Below are positions 28,046-36,207 of a DNA stretch of 64,000 nucleotides, in pieces. The first letter of the stretch is position 1, and each line of letters opens with the position of its first letter. Origin of the DNA: Sphingobacterium sp. ML3W (GTDB lineage Bacteria > Bacteroidota > Bacteroidia > Sphingobacteriales > Sphingobacteriaceae); NCBI RefSeq assembly GCF_029542085.1, contig NZ_CP107036.1, forward strand, positions 5,332,001 to 5,396,000, given 5' to 3'. The notes below the pieces were generated by a model. It saw only the letters and a list, made by a program, of their open reading frames with translations. It was not told the DNA's origin and did no database searches. Position numbers and translations under genes: made by a program.

Positions 28046-30465
28046 ATTCTAAGATATTTTCTCTTGTTTTTTCTACTTTTCTTTTATTTTTAGTGGTAAT
28101 TGGTTTTTCTTCGAGATTATTTTTTATTCCGCCATTGGGCTCATTATTGAATCCGTTCAGTGGCATAGTGCAAAGTGGAAAGCCAGATTTTATTGATAAT
28201 AAAATTAAAGTTTTCAAAGTAGCGATTCAAGATGAAGTCAATATTTATTATGATAATCGGTTAGTACCGCATATTTACGCCAAGAATACAAACGATTTGT
28301 TCTTTACACAAGGTTATGTATCTGCATTTTTGAGACTGTGGCAAATGGATGTCTCTTCTAGGTTTTCGGCGGGTAAGATGTCTGAGATCTTTAGTGGATC
28401 GAACTATTTAGAGTTTGATAGAAAGCGTAGGAGGGAGGGGATATTACAATCCGCTCAGGAAAGTTTACATTTGATTGAGAAAGATGCTGAAACAATTCAA
28501 GCTTTAACATCATATACAAATGGTGTTAATGCGTATATTAACAATTTAAGCTATGCTGATCTTCCGCTTGAATATAAAATTTATGATATTCCAGTTGAAC
28601 CGTGGAGTAATTTAAAATCAGTATTGATATTAAAAGGCTTGTCAAGTACGTTGACGGACTACGAAGAGGATTTAGTTATGTCAAAAATGATTTTATCATT
28701 AGGAGACAAAAATTTTAATCGGTTATATCCTGAGTCAGTTGGCAATCTTACTCCAATTATAGGTGATGCAACTAGCGAAAAAAATATGCAAATACAGGTC
28801 AAAAAACCTGATTACTTGGATTATTCTTTTTTTGAAAAAAAATCTCAAATACACCCAAGATCTTATAATCCAAATTTGGGTAGTAATGCTTGGGCTATTT
28901 CGGGGGAGAAATCTGAATCCGGAAATGTTATTTTAGCGGCAGATCCCCATTTAGAATTGACGCTTCCGAACATCTGGCTAGAAATGCAGATACAATGCCC
29001 CGATTTATCCGCTTATGGTGTGGGTATACCTGGTATTCCTTCGATTTTAATAGGTTTTAATTCTGATATCGCATGGGGACTTACAAACGGAGCAGAAGAT
29101 GTTAAAGATTGGTACAAAATGCAAATTTCTCCGGATTATAAAAGTTATAAAAGTGGTGATAAATGGTTGAGCCTGAATAAACGAATTGATTCCATTAAGC
29201 GGCGTGATAGTTTTATTTTTATTGATACAGTATATTATTCTCAATTTGGACCAATTGTATATGATAACAATTTTGGAAAAGGGGATTCGCATAAGGATTT
29301 CTCGTTGAAATGGGAATTGAATAATCCTTCAAATGATTTAAAAACTTTTATCAATATCAATAAAGCTAAGTGTAGTAATGATTTTATAAAAGCAATAAAA
29401 GAACATAGCATTCCTGTATTCAATTTTGTTTACGCAACGAAAGAAGATACAATAGGAGTCTTTCATCAGGGTAAGATTTTAAATAGACACGTAGGTGTAG
29501 GTAAGTTTGTATTCGATGGAAGCAAAGAGTCTGCAAACTTATATAATTATATTCCTATGGATAGCCTTCCACACTCAATTAATCCTATATCAAATTATGT
29601 AGTTTCAGCTAACCAGAGACCGACATTGCTATCTTATGAATATTATTTTTCTGGAAATTTTCAGGAAACCAGGGCTCAAAAAATAACGCAGTTATTGACA
29701 AAAAAAAGTAAGATGAATATTAATGATATGAAAAATATTCAATTAGATAATACAAATGTAATTGCTGAGGAATATTTGAAGCCGATTTTGAAAATGATTA
29801 ATACACAATCATTAAATAGCAACCAGTTGAAAATTTATTCTAGGCTTTCTACATGGGATTATCAACATAACTTACAAGATTCTGTAGGCTATTTATATGA
29901 ACAATTTTTAAACTATTTAACGGATATCACATGGGATGAATTGCAACAATACGATTTTGTACGGCGCGCTCCTAATAGTAGAGTTTTACTCGAAATGATT
30001 ATTAAAGATCCCGAAAATATATATTTTGATCGTTTGGGGTCCAATCGGATAGAGAATTCATATGATGTCGTAAATGAGGCTTTTGGGGTGCTATTGGATA
30101 ATATAAATACCGGAATGATCAATCAAAATATGTTGTGGGGGAGTTATAACAGTGTTAATTTTAGGTCATTAGGGAATATGTCAGAATTAGGGATGAACAA
30201 CGTTGCGACCCCAGGTAGTCCTTCCTCAATAAATGCTACTTCTAATAAATGGGGACCTTCATGGCGTATGATTGTGGAACTTGGAGAGAAACCCAAGGCA
30301 ATAGGTATTTACCCAGGTGGACAATCTGGAAATTTAGCTAGTAAATATTATCAAAACTCCATAATACCATGGAGGGACGGAACTTATTTTGAACTTAATT
30401 TTTACGACAATGAAAAGAAAATACCTAAAAAAAAGCACATGGTATGGAATTTTAGAAAGAATTAG
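28042..30465 (+). CDS. Penicillin-acylase-family Ntn hydrolase, probably extracytoplasmic
   Basis: A protein of about 807 residues. The ATG at 28042 forms an ATGA overlap with the PPTase stop; an ATG three codons earlier is also possible. The N-terminus (IFSLVFSTFLLFLVVIGFSS) is a signal sequence or anchor. A chain of about 230 residues is followed by a spacer and GSNAWAISG, where Ser281 after Gly is the expected self-processing nucleophile, then the family signature AADPHLELTLPNIW. Near the C-terminus the family pattern PGGQSGNLASKYY is present. Such enzymes cleave acyl amides (penicillin G acylase, PvdQ). In this cluster it could remove an N-acyl cap after export, as PvdQ does in pyoverdine maturation (inference). 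Confidence 0.9.
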   Translation: MNSKIFSLVFSTFLLFLVVIGFSSRLFFIPPLGSLLNPFSGIVQSGKPDFIDNKIKVFKVAIQDEVNIYYDNRLVPHIYAKNTNDLFFTQGYVSAFLRLWQMDVSSRFSAGKMSEIFSGSNYLEFDRKRRREGILQSAQESLHLIEKDAETIQALTSYTNGVNAYINNLSYADLPLEYKIYDIPVEPWSNLKSVLILKGLSSTLTDYEEDLVMSKMILSLGDKNFNRLYPESVGNLTPIIGDATSEKNMQIQVKKPDYLDYSFFEKKSQIHPRSYNPNLGSNAWAISGEKSESGNVILAADPHLELTLPNIWLEMQIQCPDLSAYGVGIPGIPSILIGFNSDIAWGLTNGAEDVKDWYKMQISPDYKSYKSGDKWLSLNKRIDSIKRRDSFIFIDTVYYSQFGPIVYDNNFGKGDSHKDFSLKWELNNPSNDLKTFININKAKCSNDFIKAIKEHSIPVFNFVYATKEDTIGVFHQGKILNRHVGVGKFVFDGSKESANLYNYIPMDSLPHSINPISNYVVSANQRPTLLSYEYYFSGNFQETRAQKITQLLTKKSKMNINDMKNIQLDNTNVIAEEYLKPILKMINTQSLNSNQLKIYSRLSTWDYQHNLQDSVGYLYEQFLNYLTDITWDELQQYDFVRRAPNSRVLLEMIIKDPENIYFDRLGSNRIENSYDVVNEAFGVLLDNINTGMINQNMLWGSYNSVNFRSLGNMSELGMNNVATPGSPSSINATSNKWGPSWRMIVELGEKPKAIGIYPGGQSGNLASKYYQNSIIPWRDGTYFELNFYDNEKKIPKKKHMVWNFRKN

Positions 30466-30835
30466 TCTATTATTTTTAAATAGATATTTGTTGTTGATTC
30501 TACTTATAATAGCGATTAATATATCGCTCGGACTTTTTACTAATTTGGTATGGTGGGGAGTGATCTTTCCTTTAATAGTCATAGGTTATCTGTTTTTCTT
30601 TTTAAACCAGTTTAAAAATATTTTCTTAATTGGGTTCGCAGTTGGCTTTATAATTTGGATGGGCGGGAATATTTTATTTAGTTATTTTTACAAAACAGAA
30701 ATCTTATTGAAGATTAGCACAATCAAAACACAGTACTCTTTTTTAATATTTTTAGTGGCAGGTTTGATAGGTGGAAGTATTAATGGTTTGAGTCTTTATA
30801 TTGGAAAATTATTATTTAATTTATTAAAAAAATGA
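30410..30835 (+). CDS. Small integral membrane protein, four predicted helices
   Basis: About 141 residues from the ATG at 30410 (an ATG 21 bases upstream is also open). It starts within the acylase gene and overlaps the next gene by 4 bases, so it belongs to the operon. Hydrophobic stretches: LLILLIIAINISLGLF, VIFPLIVIGYLFFF, IFLIGFAVGFIIW and FLIFLVAGLIGG, the last having a Gly-rich turn. The N-terminus is basic (MKRKYLKK). No family recognised. It may support the acylase, the exporter or self-protection; only position argues for this. Confidence 0.7.
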   Translation: MKRKYLKKSTWYGILERISLLFLNRYLLLILLIIAINISLGLFTNLVWWGVIFPLIVIGYLFFFLNQFKNIFLIGFAVGFIIWMGGNILFSYFYKTEILLKISTIKTQYSFLIFLVAGLIGGSINGLSLYIGKLLFNLLKK

Positions 30836-32445
30836 ATAACTTATCTTACCTAAAACCAAATTTAGTAGTAGCTCCTTTATTTGATAATTGGTACGCATGG
30901 ACACATCTTATCTCTCCTGCTACTGCGGCAATGAATTTAACAGGAAGACATCTTAAAATTATGAATTCTTTTATCCAATCCCCTAGAATTCATGCTTCAG
31001 CAGTAAAAAATCCTAAAATGCTGGGCGGGCCTTTTATGGATATTAATCCTGATAGAGTTGATGAAATAGTGAAATTAAGGGAGCAGACATTATTAAATCA
31101 AGCTAAGCTAATAGAATTTTCAGAAAGCATTAAAACACTTGATTTATTATTGAAAAGACATAAACATGGTTATAGTGTTGAATTGTTATACAATGAAATT
31201 CCTGATATTTTAAAAGGGTTCATCGAAATAGTTTATGATTTAAATAATAATCTTTCGTTTAGAATTTATGAAAGTTTACTTTATGGAAGTGAATTCTATA
31301 ACAAAAGATCCCAATCAATAGCATTATGGCTTACAGAAAATGATGATAGGCCGTTTTGTTTAAGTACACCTTTATTATCGGAATCAAATGTTATACATTT
31401 ACCAGTGTCGTTTGATGATTCTGGAATTGATAAACTTTGCAGCATGAAACGGAATCCAGGATCGATTACTGACATAGCTTTGGAAATTGGTGTGACAGAG
31501 GATCAAATGGATCTTTTTGAAACCTTTTTTACCGAAAGATCACATCCAACATATAGCGTCTATAATTCAGATAAGATTAGGATGAGATACTTTGGACATG
31601 CTTGCATATTAATTGAAACGAAGGAGATATCAATATTGGTTGATCCTTTAATAAGCTATTATGGATATGAGTCTAGTGTTGACCATTATTCTGATGTTGA
31701 TTTACCAGATTTTATAGACTATGTTTTAATTACACACAATCATCAAGATCATGTCGTGTTCGAAACATTAATACCATTGCGGCATAAGATTGGAAAAATT
31801 ATTGTCCCTTGTACAACGAGTGGCGCACTTCAAGATCCAAATTTGAAACTCACGCTGGAAAATACAGGTTTCAAAAATGTTATAGAAGTGAAAGATATGG
31901 AGAAACTTGTCTTAGGGGATTGTGTTTTAACAGGAATCCCTTTCATAGGTGAACACAGTGATTTAAATATTCAGGCTAAATCGTGTTTTCATTTGGCAAT
32001 ATCAGGTTTTACATTAATGTTTGTTGCCGATTCCAGAATAATTGACTTTAAAATTTACGAGCACATAGAGAAAATGGTTGGGGCTATCGATGTAATCTTT
32101 TTAGGTATGGAATGTGATGGAGCCCCCTTAACTTGGTTGTATGGGCCATTGTTAACCGAAGATATTTCGAGAGAAAATGATCAATCGCGTCGTCTTTCGG
32201 GCTCTGATTATCGTTTAGGAGTTAAATTAGTGGATATTTTTTCGCCTAAAGAAGTTTACGTGTATGCAATGGGCCAAGAGCCTTGGCTAAAATTTATAAG
32301 TAGTATAAAGTATACTGAAGAATCCAATCCAATTATACAATCTAATAAATTGGTAGAGGAATGTTTATCTAGGGGGATTATTGCAGAAAGATTGTTTGGT
32401 GAAAAGGAACTGTTATACAATTATTCAGGAAATAAGGTTAAATAG
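30832..32445 (+). CDS. CmlA-type diiron beta-hydroxylase (metallo-beta-lactamase fold)
   Basis: A 537-residue protein. The N-terminal half has the conserved opening YLKPNLVV, NWYAWTHL, SPATAAMN that I associate with the CmlA N-terminal domain. The C-terminal half is a metallo-beta-lactamase fold with THNHQDHV (His302, His304, Asp306, His307), GEHSDL (Glu374) and VADSR (Asp400). In CmlA of chloramphenicol biosynthesis the iron ligands are, from memory, at 305, 307, 309, 310, 377 and 403, a constant shift of three, and Glu in place of the usual His is the mark of the oxygenase. CmlA enzymes hydroxylate the beta-carbon of an amino acid held on a T domain, often an aromatic one. The two aromatic-type A domains at 16311 and 19485 are the natural candidates. 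Confidence 0.85.
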   Translation: MNNLSYLKPNLVVAPLFDNWYAWTHLISPATAAMNLTGRHLKIMNSFIQSPRIHASAVKNPKMLGGPFMDINPDRVDEIVKLREQTLLNQAKLIEFSESIKTLDLLLKRHKHGYSVELLYNEIPDILKGFIEIVYDLNNNLSFRIYESLLYGSEFYNKRSQSIALWLTENDDRPFCLSTPLLSESNVIHLPVSFDDSGIDKLCSMKRNPGSITDIALEIGVTEDQMDLFETFFTERSHPTYSVYNSDKIRMRYFGHACILIETKEISILVDPLISYYGYESSVDHYSDVDLPDFIDYVLITHNHQDHVVFETLIPLRHKIGKIIVPCTTSGALQDPNLKLTLENTGFKNVIEVKDMEKLVLGDCVLTGIPFIGEHSDLNIQAKSCFHLAISGFTLMFVADSRIIDFKIYEHIEKMVGAIDVIFLGMECDGAPLTWLYGPLLTEDISRENDQSRRLSGSDYRLGVKLVDIFSPKEVYVYAMGQEPWLKFISSIKYTEESNPIIQSNKLVEECLSRGIIAERLFGEKELLYNYSGNKVK

Positions 32446-32481
32446 CCCCGTTTATTTTGTCAAATTTAATATTGTAGATTT

Positions 32482-33702
32482 ATGTTTGGTTATTTTTCTT
32501 TTTGGAAGATATTTTTAAAAAACAACAATAAATATAAGGATTGTTTTACTGAAGATTTTATTAGAAATAGTGGTGTTTTTTTTTCAAAAAAAAAGAAGAA
32601 AAGCATGCGTAATTCATGGCAGGAGTTTGTATTACAAATAAAGGAGTATCCTATTGATAAATACAGGGGAAGAGGAATAGTGATTTGTGCTGGGGGATTT
32701 GTTTATTTGACCTGCGCTTGGGTCAATATAAAGATGTTGAGAAAGCTCGGATGTATATTGCCTATAGAGGTGTGGTACGAAGAAAATGAATTAAGCGAAG
32801 GTATTATTGAAGAACTTAATAAACTAGGAGTTGTATGCAAAAATTACTTTGATTATTCCAATAAGAAGATACATAGCTATGCGCTCAAACCGTTTTCGAT
32901 CCTACATTCAGCTTTTGAAGAAGTTTTGTTCCTTGATGCAGATAATAATTGTGTTAAAGACCCAACATTTTTGTTTGATACCTCTGTCTATGATAAATAT
33001 GGATGCCTCTTTTGGCCAGATATTTGGGAAACATCTTTAAATAACTCAATCTGGGATATAATTGGATGTAGACCACAGAATATGCGAGAGCAAGAAAGCG
33101 GGCAGATATTGATCAATAAAAAAAAATGTTGGCGAGAACTCAATTTGTGTATGTTTTTCAATGAAAACTATGAGGACTATTACCAAATTTTACTAGGAGA
33201 TAAAGATACCTTCAAATTTGCTTGGTTAGCAATGGATCGTGAATATTTTATGATTGATACTCCTGTTGCTTATTGCGGGTACGAAAACGAATTTAAAGTG
33301 TTTTTTGGTCTTACAATGGTTCAACACGATTTGAATGGCCAAATATTGTTTTTGCATAGAAATCTTATTAAATGGGCAAAGACAAACAATGATGAATTTT
33401 TTTGGACTCATATTAAGCGAATTGTAGGGGAAAATGTTAAAATCTATAAACCATTTATTTCAATAAATGAAAGAAAAAATCTGTATTTGGATATACAGGG
33501 GGATGTTGAAGTCATTCCGTTTGTTAATTTATTAGGTAATTATGAGTATTTATGCATGGATATCCTAAGTTCCTTAAGGAAGGAAAAATTCTATCTGGAA
33601 TATTTGTTATATCTCGCTTCGACGATGATAAGGGGTAACTATATGGAAAATAGGGCTAATCTATTTGACAAAGCAAAAGCCACCGACTATGCCAATTTTT
33701 AA
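32482..33702 (+). CDS. Glycosyltransferase, MNN1/GT71-like
   Basis: A 406-residue protein with no signal peptide. GRGIVICAGGFVYLTCAWVN near 74 and IEVWYEENE near 99, followed by YALKPFSILHSAFEEVLFLD with a DAD metal-binding motif at 152-154 (FLDADNNCVKDP), match the layout of the alpha-mannosyltransferase MNN1 family (GT71). Further on, ESGQILINKKKCW is also family-like. It lies 36 bases after the CmlA-like gene and is AT-rich. It is the second sugar transferase in the cluster. The donor sugar cannot be read from the sequence; no sugar-nucleotide biosynthesis genes are present in the window. Confidence 0.75.
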   Translation: MFGYFSFWKIFLKNNNKYKDCFTEDFIRNSGVFFSKKKKKSMRNSWQEFVLQIKEYPIDKYRGRGIVICAGGFVYLTCAWVNIKMLRKLGCILPIEVWYEENELSEGIIEELNKLGVVCKNYFDYSNKKIHSYALKPFSILHSAFEEVLFLDADNNCVKDPTFLFDTSVYDKYGCLFWPDIWETSLNNSIWDIIGCRPQNMREQESGQILINKKKCWRELNLCMFFNENYEDYYQILLGDKDTFKFAWLAMDREYFMIDTPVAYCGYENEFKVFFGLTMVQHDLNGQILFLHRNLIKWAKTNNDEFFWTHIKRIVGENVKIYKPFISINERKNLYLDIQGDVEVIPFVNLLGNYEYLCMDILSSLRKEKFYLEYLLYLASTMIRGNYMENRANLFDKAKATDYANF

Positions 33703-33773
33703 CTTGGCAATCATATTGGAGTGCAGAATTAATAGACTTTCATCCTTTGCGATTATTTAAAAAAAAAATATAT

Positions 33774-34721
33774 ATGGAAGAAAAAGTTAAATACCTTTTG
33801 TCGAGATTTAGTGCTTTAACGAAGCAGGAAAAGGAAATAGTGATGCGGATTGGGCAACCTGCTTTTGATTTCATTGAAGATATTGTCAGCGAGGAAGTTT
33901 TGAGCGATCCTAACCATTTATTAAACTCTATGGCAAAACTATCAAAAAATATTTTGGGAGAATATAGCCAAGCAGTCCTAGTTGATATTGAAGATGGGAT
34001 TTTCTTAGTTGATTCTGAAGATATGGTTGTTGGTGCGATGTTAAGACAGGAAGGGCGATACCAAAAGGAGGAAATTGAGGCCATAAAATCTTTTATTAAT
34101 AACGATTCAAAAGTTCTCTTTGTTGGTGCTCATATAGGTGTATTTGCTGTTCCAATAGCAAGAATTGTTGAGAATATTGTGTGTATTGAAGCAAATTTAT
34201 CTAGCTATAAATTATTAGAGTACAATATGAAGCTTAATAATATTACCAATTGTAAGTTATATAATACTGTTGCTTTTAATTATGATGGTGAGATAGACTT
34301 CATAATAAATAGAGAAAATTCAGGAGGAAGTAAGATTGTACCATTCGGAAATTTAGATCCTTATGTAACGGAAACATCAAATATTGTTGAGTTAAGCTGT
34401 TGTAGATTGGATTCGCTTTTAAAGGATCAGGATTTTGATGTAGTGATCATGGACTTAGAGGGGGCTGAACTGTTCGCCTTATTAGGAATGCCTAAGATAC
34501 TTGAGAAAGTGAAGCTTCTTTTTATTGAATTTATACCGCATCACATAAAAAACGTCGCAATGATCGAGATTTCTGCATTTTGCGAACCCTTAGAAATTTT
34601 TGATAAATTAATTATACCGGAATTGAGCAAAGAGATTGATAAAGAGGATATTCCTTCGGTTTTGAAAGTGTTTTTTGAGTGTGATAAAAGTTTTGATAGT
34701 TTAATTTTTAAAAAAAAATAA
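33774..34721 (+). CDS. FkbM-family SAM-dependent methyltransferase
   Basis: About 315 residues from the ATG at 33774; the open frame begins at a TTG 27 bases earlier, which is less likely. SAM-binding motif I reads VLFVGAHIGVFAVPIARI near 118, with acidic IEANL about 20 residues later. VVIMDLEGAE near 223 corresponds to the D-x-EG-E signature of FkbM O-methyltransferases. About 110 residues precede the catalytic fold, with no motif I recognise. It is the last gene before the insertion sequence and would suit O-methylation of a sugar or hydroxyl of the product (inference). Confidence 0.82.
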   Translation: MEEKVKYLLSRFSALTKQEKEIVMRIGQPAFDFIEDIVSEEVLSDPNHLLNSMAKLSKNILGEYSQAVLVDIEDGIFLVDSEDMVVGAMLRQEGRYQKEEIEAIKSFINNDSKVLFVGAHIGVFAVPIARIVENIVCIEANLSSYKLLEYNMKLNNITNCKLYNTVAFNYDGEIDFIINRENSGGSKIVPFGNLDPYVTETSNIVELSCCRLDSLLKDQDFDVVIMDLEGAELFALLGMPKILEKVKLLFIEFIPHHIKNVAMIEISAFCEPLEIFDKLIIPELSKEIDKEDIPSVLKVFFECDKSFDSLIFKKK

Positions 34722-34842
34722 GGGAGTGTAACTCTAACTGCGTCATTGGATTAAAAACTTAAAAATCTCTTTCCAGTTTGAGCCTATCTCCAAATTTAAT
34801 ATAAAGTTGGAATATGGTCAAGCCCCAGTTGTGCACTTTTTT
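34722..34842 (+). other. Non-coding stretch between the methyltransferase and the IS
   Basis: No gene or clear terminator. The opening GGGAGTGTAACTCTAACTG has the look of a transposon end and the GGTCAAGCCCCAGTTGTGC stretch near 34817 could be another fragment, but I could not match either to a known element. Confidence 0.3.
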
Positions 34843-34853
34843 TGACCTCTCCC
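34843..34853 (+). repeat. IS left terminal inverted repeat
   Basis: TGACCTCTCCC, matched in reverse by GGGAGAGGTCA at 36049-36059. Confidence 0.8.
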
Positions 34854-34923
34854 CAAAAAACTGGAGCATTTAAAAGTAGGGAATTCGGTTATGAATTACT
34901 AATTTTAAAAGGGAGGAAAAACG

Positions 34924-35205
34924 ATGAAAAAATCAAAGTTTACCGAAGCACAGATCGCCTTTGCGATCAAACAGTCCGAGACCGGTACCCGCGTGGAAGA
35001 GGTCTGCAGAAAAATGGGCATCAGCGAGGCTACATTCTACAACTGGAAGAAGAAATATGGCGGTCTTGGCGTGTCGGAGTTGCGTAAGCTTCGGCAACTG
35101 GAAGAAGAGAATGCGCAGCTGAAAAAGCTTGTGGCAGATCTTACTCTGGACAAACAGATGCTCCAGGATGTATTAAAAAAAAGTTTTAAAGCCTTCGCAA
35201 CGTAG
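34924..35205 (+). CDS. IS3-family transposase OrfA (helix-turn-helix)
   Basis: 93 residues. KFTEAQIAFAIKQSETG followed by VEEVCRKMGISEATFYNWKK is the IS3 helix-turn-helix, and the leucine-zipper-like tail LRQLEEENAQLKKLVADL mediates dimerization in this family. A purine-rich GGGAGGAAAAACG lies just before the ATG. The frame runs over a run of eight A at 35175-35182 and ends shortly after. Confidence 0.92.
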   Translation: MKKSKFTEAQIAFAIKQSETGTRVEEVCRKMGISEATFYNWKKKYGGLGVSELRKLRQLEEENAQLKKLVADLTLDKQMLQDVLKKSFKAFAT

Positions 35206-35209
35206 AACA

Positions 35210-36043
35210 ATGGTTACGGGCCTCATTTCTGATTATCGAATTTCCCTGCGCAGAGCATGCGAGGTATCTCTGCTGAGTACCTCAGTTTGGTATTATAAAC
35301 ACAATAGACGTGATGACGGTCCATTACGCCTTCGCATAAAAAGCATTGCAGAAACACGTGTCCGTTACGGCATAGAACGGATTGTTGTTCTATTGAAACG
35401 TGAAGGCTGGCGTGATAATCCAAAACGGATTTATCGAATTTATAAGGAAGAAGGCTTAAATCTACGTGTGAAACGGCCCAGACGTTGCCGCGCCGCCGCT
35501 CATCGATCCGAGAGGCCGGTTTTTTCCAATTTACATGACTGCTGGAGTATGGACTTTGTCGCTGATGCGCTGTTCGATGGCAGGAAAATCCGCTGCTTAA
35601 CTATAGTGGATAACTATAGCCGTAAATGCATGGCTATTGAGGTTGGACAGGGGCTTAAGGGAAGTGATGTTGTTTCTGTATTGGAAGAACTCAGGTTATT
35701 CCAGCAGGCAATGCCTCGGAAAATCCAAGTGGATAACGGATCGGAGTTTATTTCCAAGAATGTCGATAGGTGGGCATATGAACATCAGGTGGAATTAGTA
35801 TTCTCCAGACCCGGAAAACCAACAGATAATCCGTATATTGAGTCATTCAATGGAAGTTTTCGGGACGAGTGCCTAAATGCGCATTGGTTTCTGTCATTGG
35901 AAGATGCGAAGGAAAAAATTGAAATCTGGAGGGAAGAGTACAACACCTTCAGACCCCACAGCTGTTTAGGGGATATGACCCCTGAAATGTTTATCGAAAA
36001 ACAGGTCAAAACAGCGGGATTTTCTACTTTAGAACACTCCTAA
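35210..36043 (+). CDS. IS3-family transposase OrfB (DDE integrase)
   Basis: 277 residues with the DDE catalytic core: DFV in WSMDFVADALFDGRK, QVDNGSEF, and the Glu in NPYIESFNGSFRDECL with FRPHSCLG after it. The same frame is open from 35177 (KVLKPSQRRTM), so the family-type protein would be OrfA continued through the A run, not initiation at 35210. The two frames are offset by +1, not the usual -1: removal of one A fuses them directly, and addition of one A would give the canonical -1 arrangement. Confidence 0.92.
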   Translation: MVTGLISDYRISLRRACEVSLLSTSVWYYKHNRRDDGPLRLRIKSIAETRVRYGIERIVVLLKREGWRDNPKRIYRIYKEEGLNLRVKRPRRCRAAAHRSERPVFSNLHDCWSMDFVADALFDGRKIRCLTIVDNYSRKCMAIEVGQGLKGSDVVSVLEELRLFQQAMPRKIQVDNGSEFISKNVDRWAYEHQVELVFSRPGKPTDNPYIESFNGSFRDECLNAHWFLSLEDAKEKIEIWREEYNTFRPHSCLGDMTPEMFIEKQVKTAGFSTLEHS

Positions 36044-36048
36044 ATTCT

Positions 36049-36059
36049 GGGAGAGGTCA
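36049..36059 (-). repeat. IS right terminal inverted repeat
   Basis: GGGAGAGGTCA, the reverse complement of the left end at 34843-34853; 11 of 11 bases pair. Confidence 0.8.
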
Positions 36060-36142
36060 ATACGCTAAAGAATCTTTAGTTTCTTAACGTGTATTTTTAT
36101 ATTTATTCAATGTTTGAAAAGCGGGAAGGTTTCAAAATCAAT

Positions 36143-36175
36143 AAAAAATGTGAAGCCCTTTTGAACTCCACATTT
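36143..36175 (-). terminator. Rho-independent terminator of the nrd operon
   Basis: On the - strand, AAATGTGGAG and CTTCACATTT pair over about ten positions (one G-U) around a ten-base loop and are followed by a T run. It lies 33 bases beyond the nrdF stop. Confidence 0.7.
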
Positions 36176-36207
36176 CTATAATTTACACACTTTATGAAAC
36201 AGTGTGA

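Larger units (their letters stand above)
34843..36059 (+). mobile_element. IS3-family insertion sequence (IS407-like)
   Basis: An element of about 1.2 kb bounded by an 11-base terminal inverted repeat (TGACCTCTCCC left, GGGAGAGGTCA right). It carries a small helix-turn-helix ORF and a DDE integrase ORF, the normal IS3 layout. No target duplication is visible: the flanking four bases are TTTT and ATAC. It therefore inserted next to another rearrangement, or one edge has changed. It marks the right edge of the NRPS/PKS cluster. Confidence 0.88.

Noticed and set aside
28042..30465. Penicillin resistance or general scavenging enzyme unrelated to the cluster
   Set aside because: The four-base overlap with the PPTase gene and the shared AT-rich composition make it part of the cluster.
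30832..32445. Reading the gene as a beta-lactamase, lactonase or resistance enzyme
   Set aside because: The N-terminal half and the Glu at position 374 fit CmlA-type oxygenases, not hydrolytic metallo-beta-lactamases.
34839..36063. Target-site duplication of the IS
   Set aside because: TTTT on the left and ATAC on the right do not match, also when the ends are shifted by one base.
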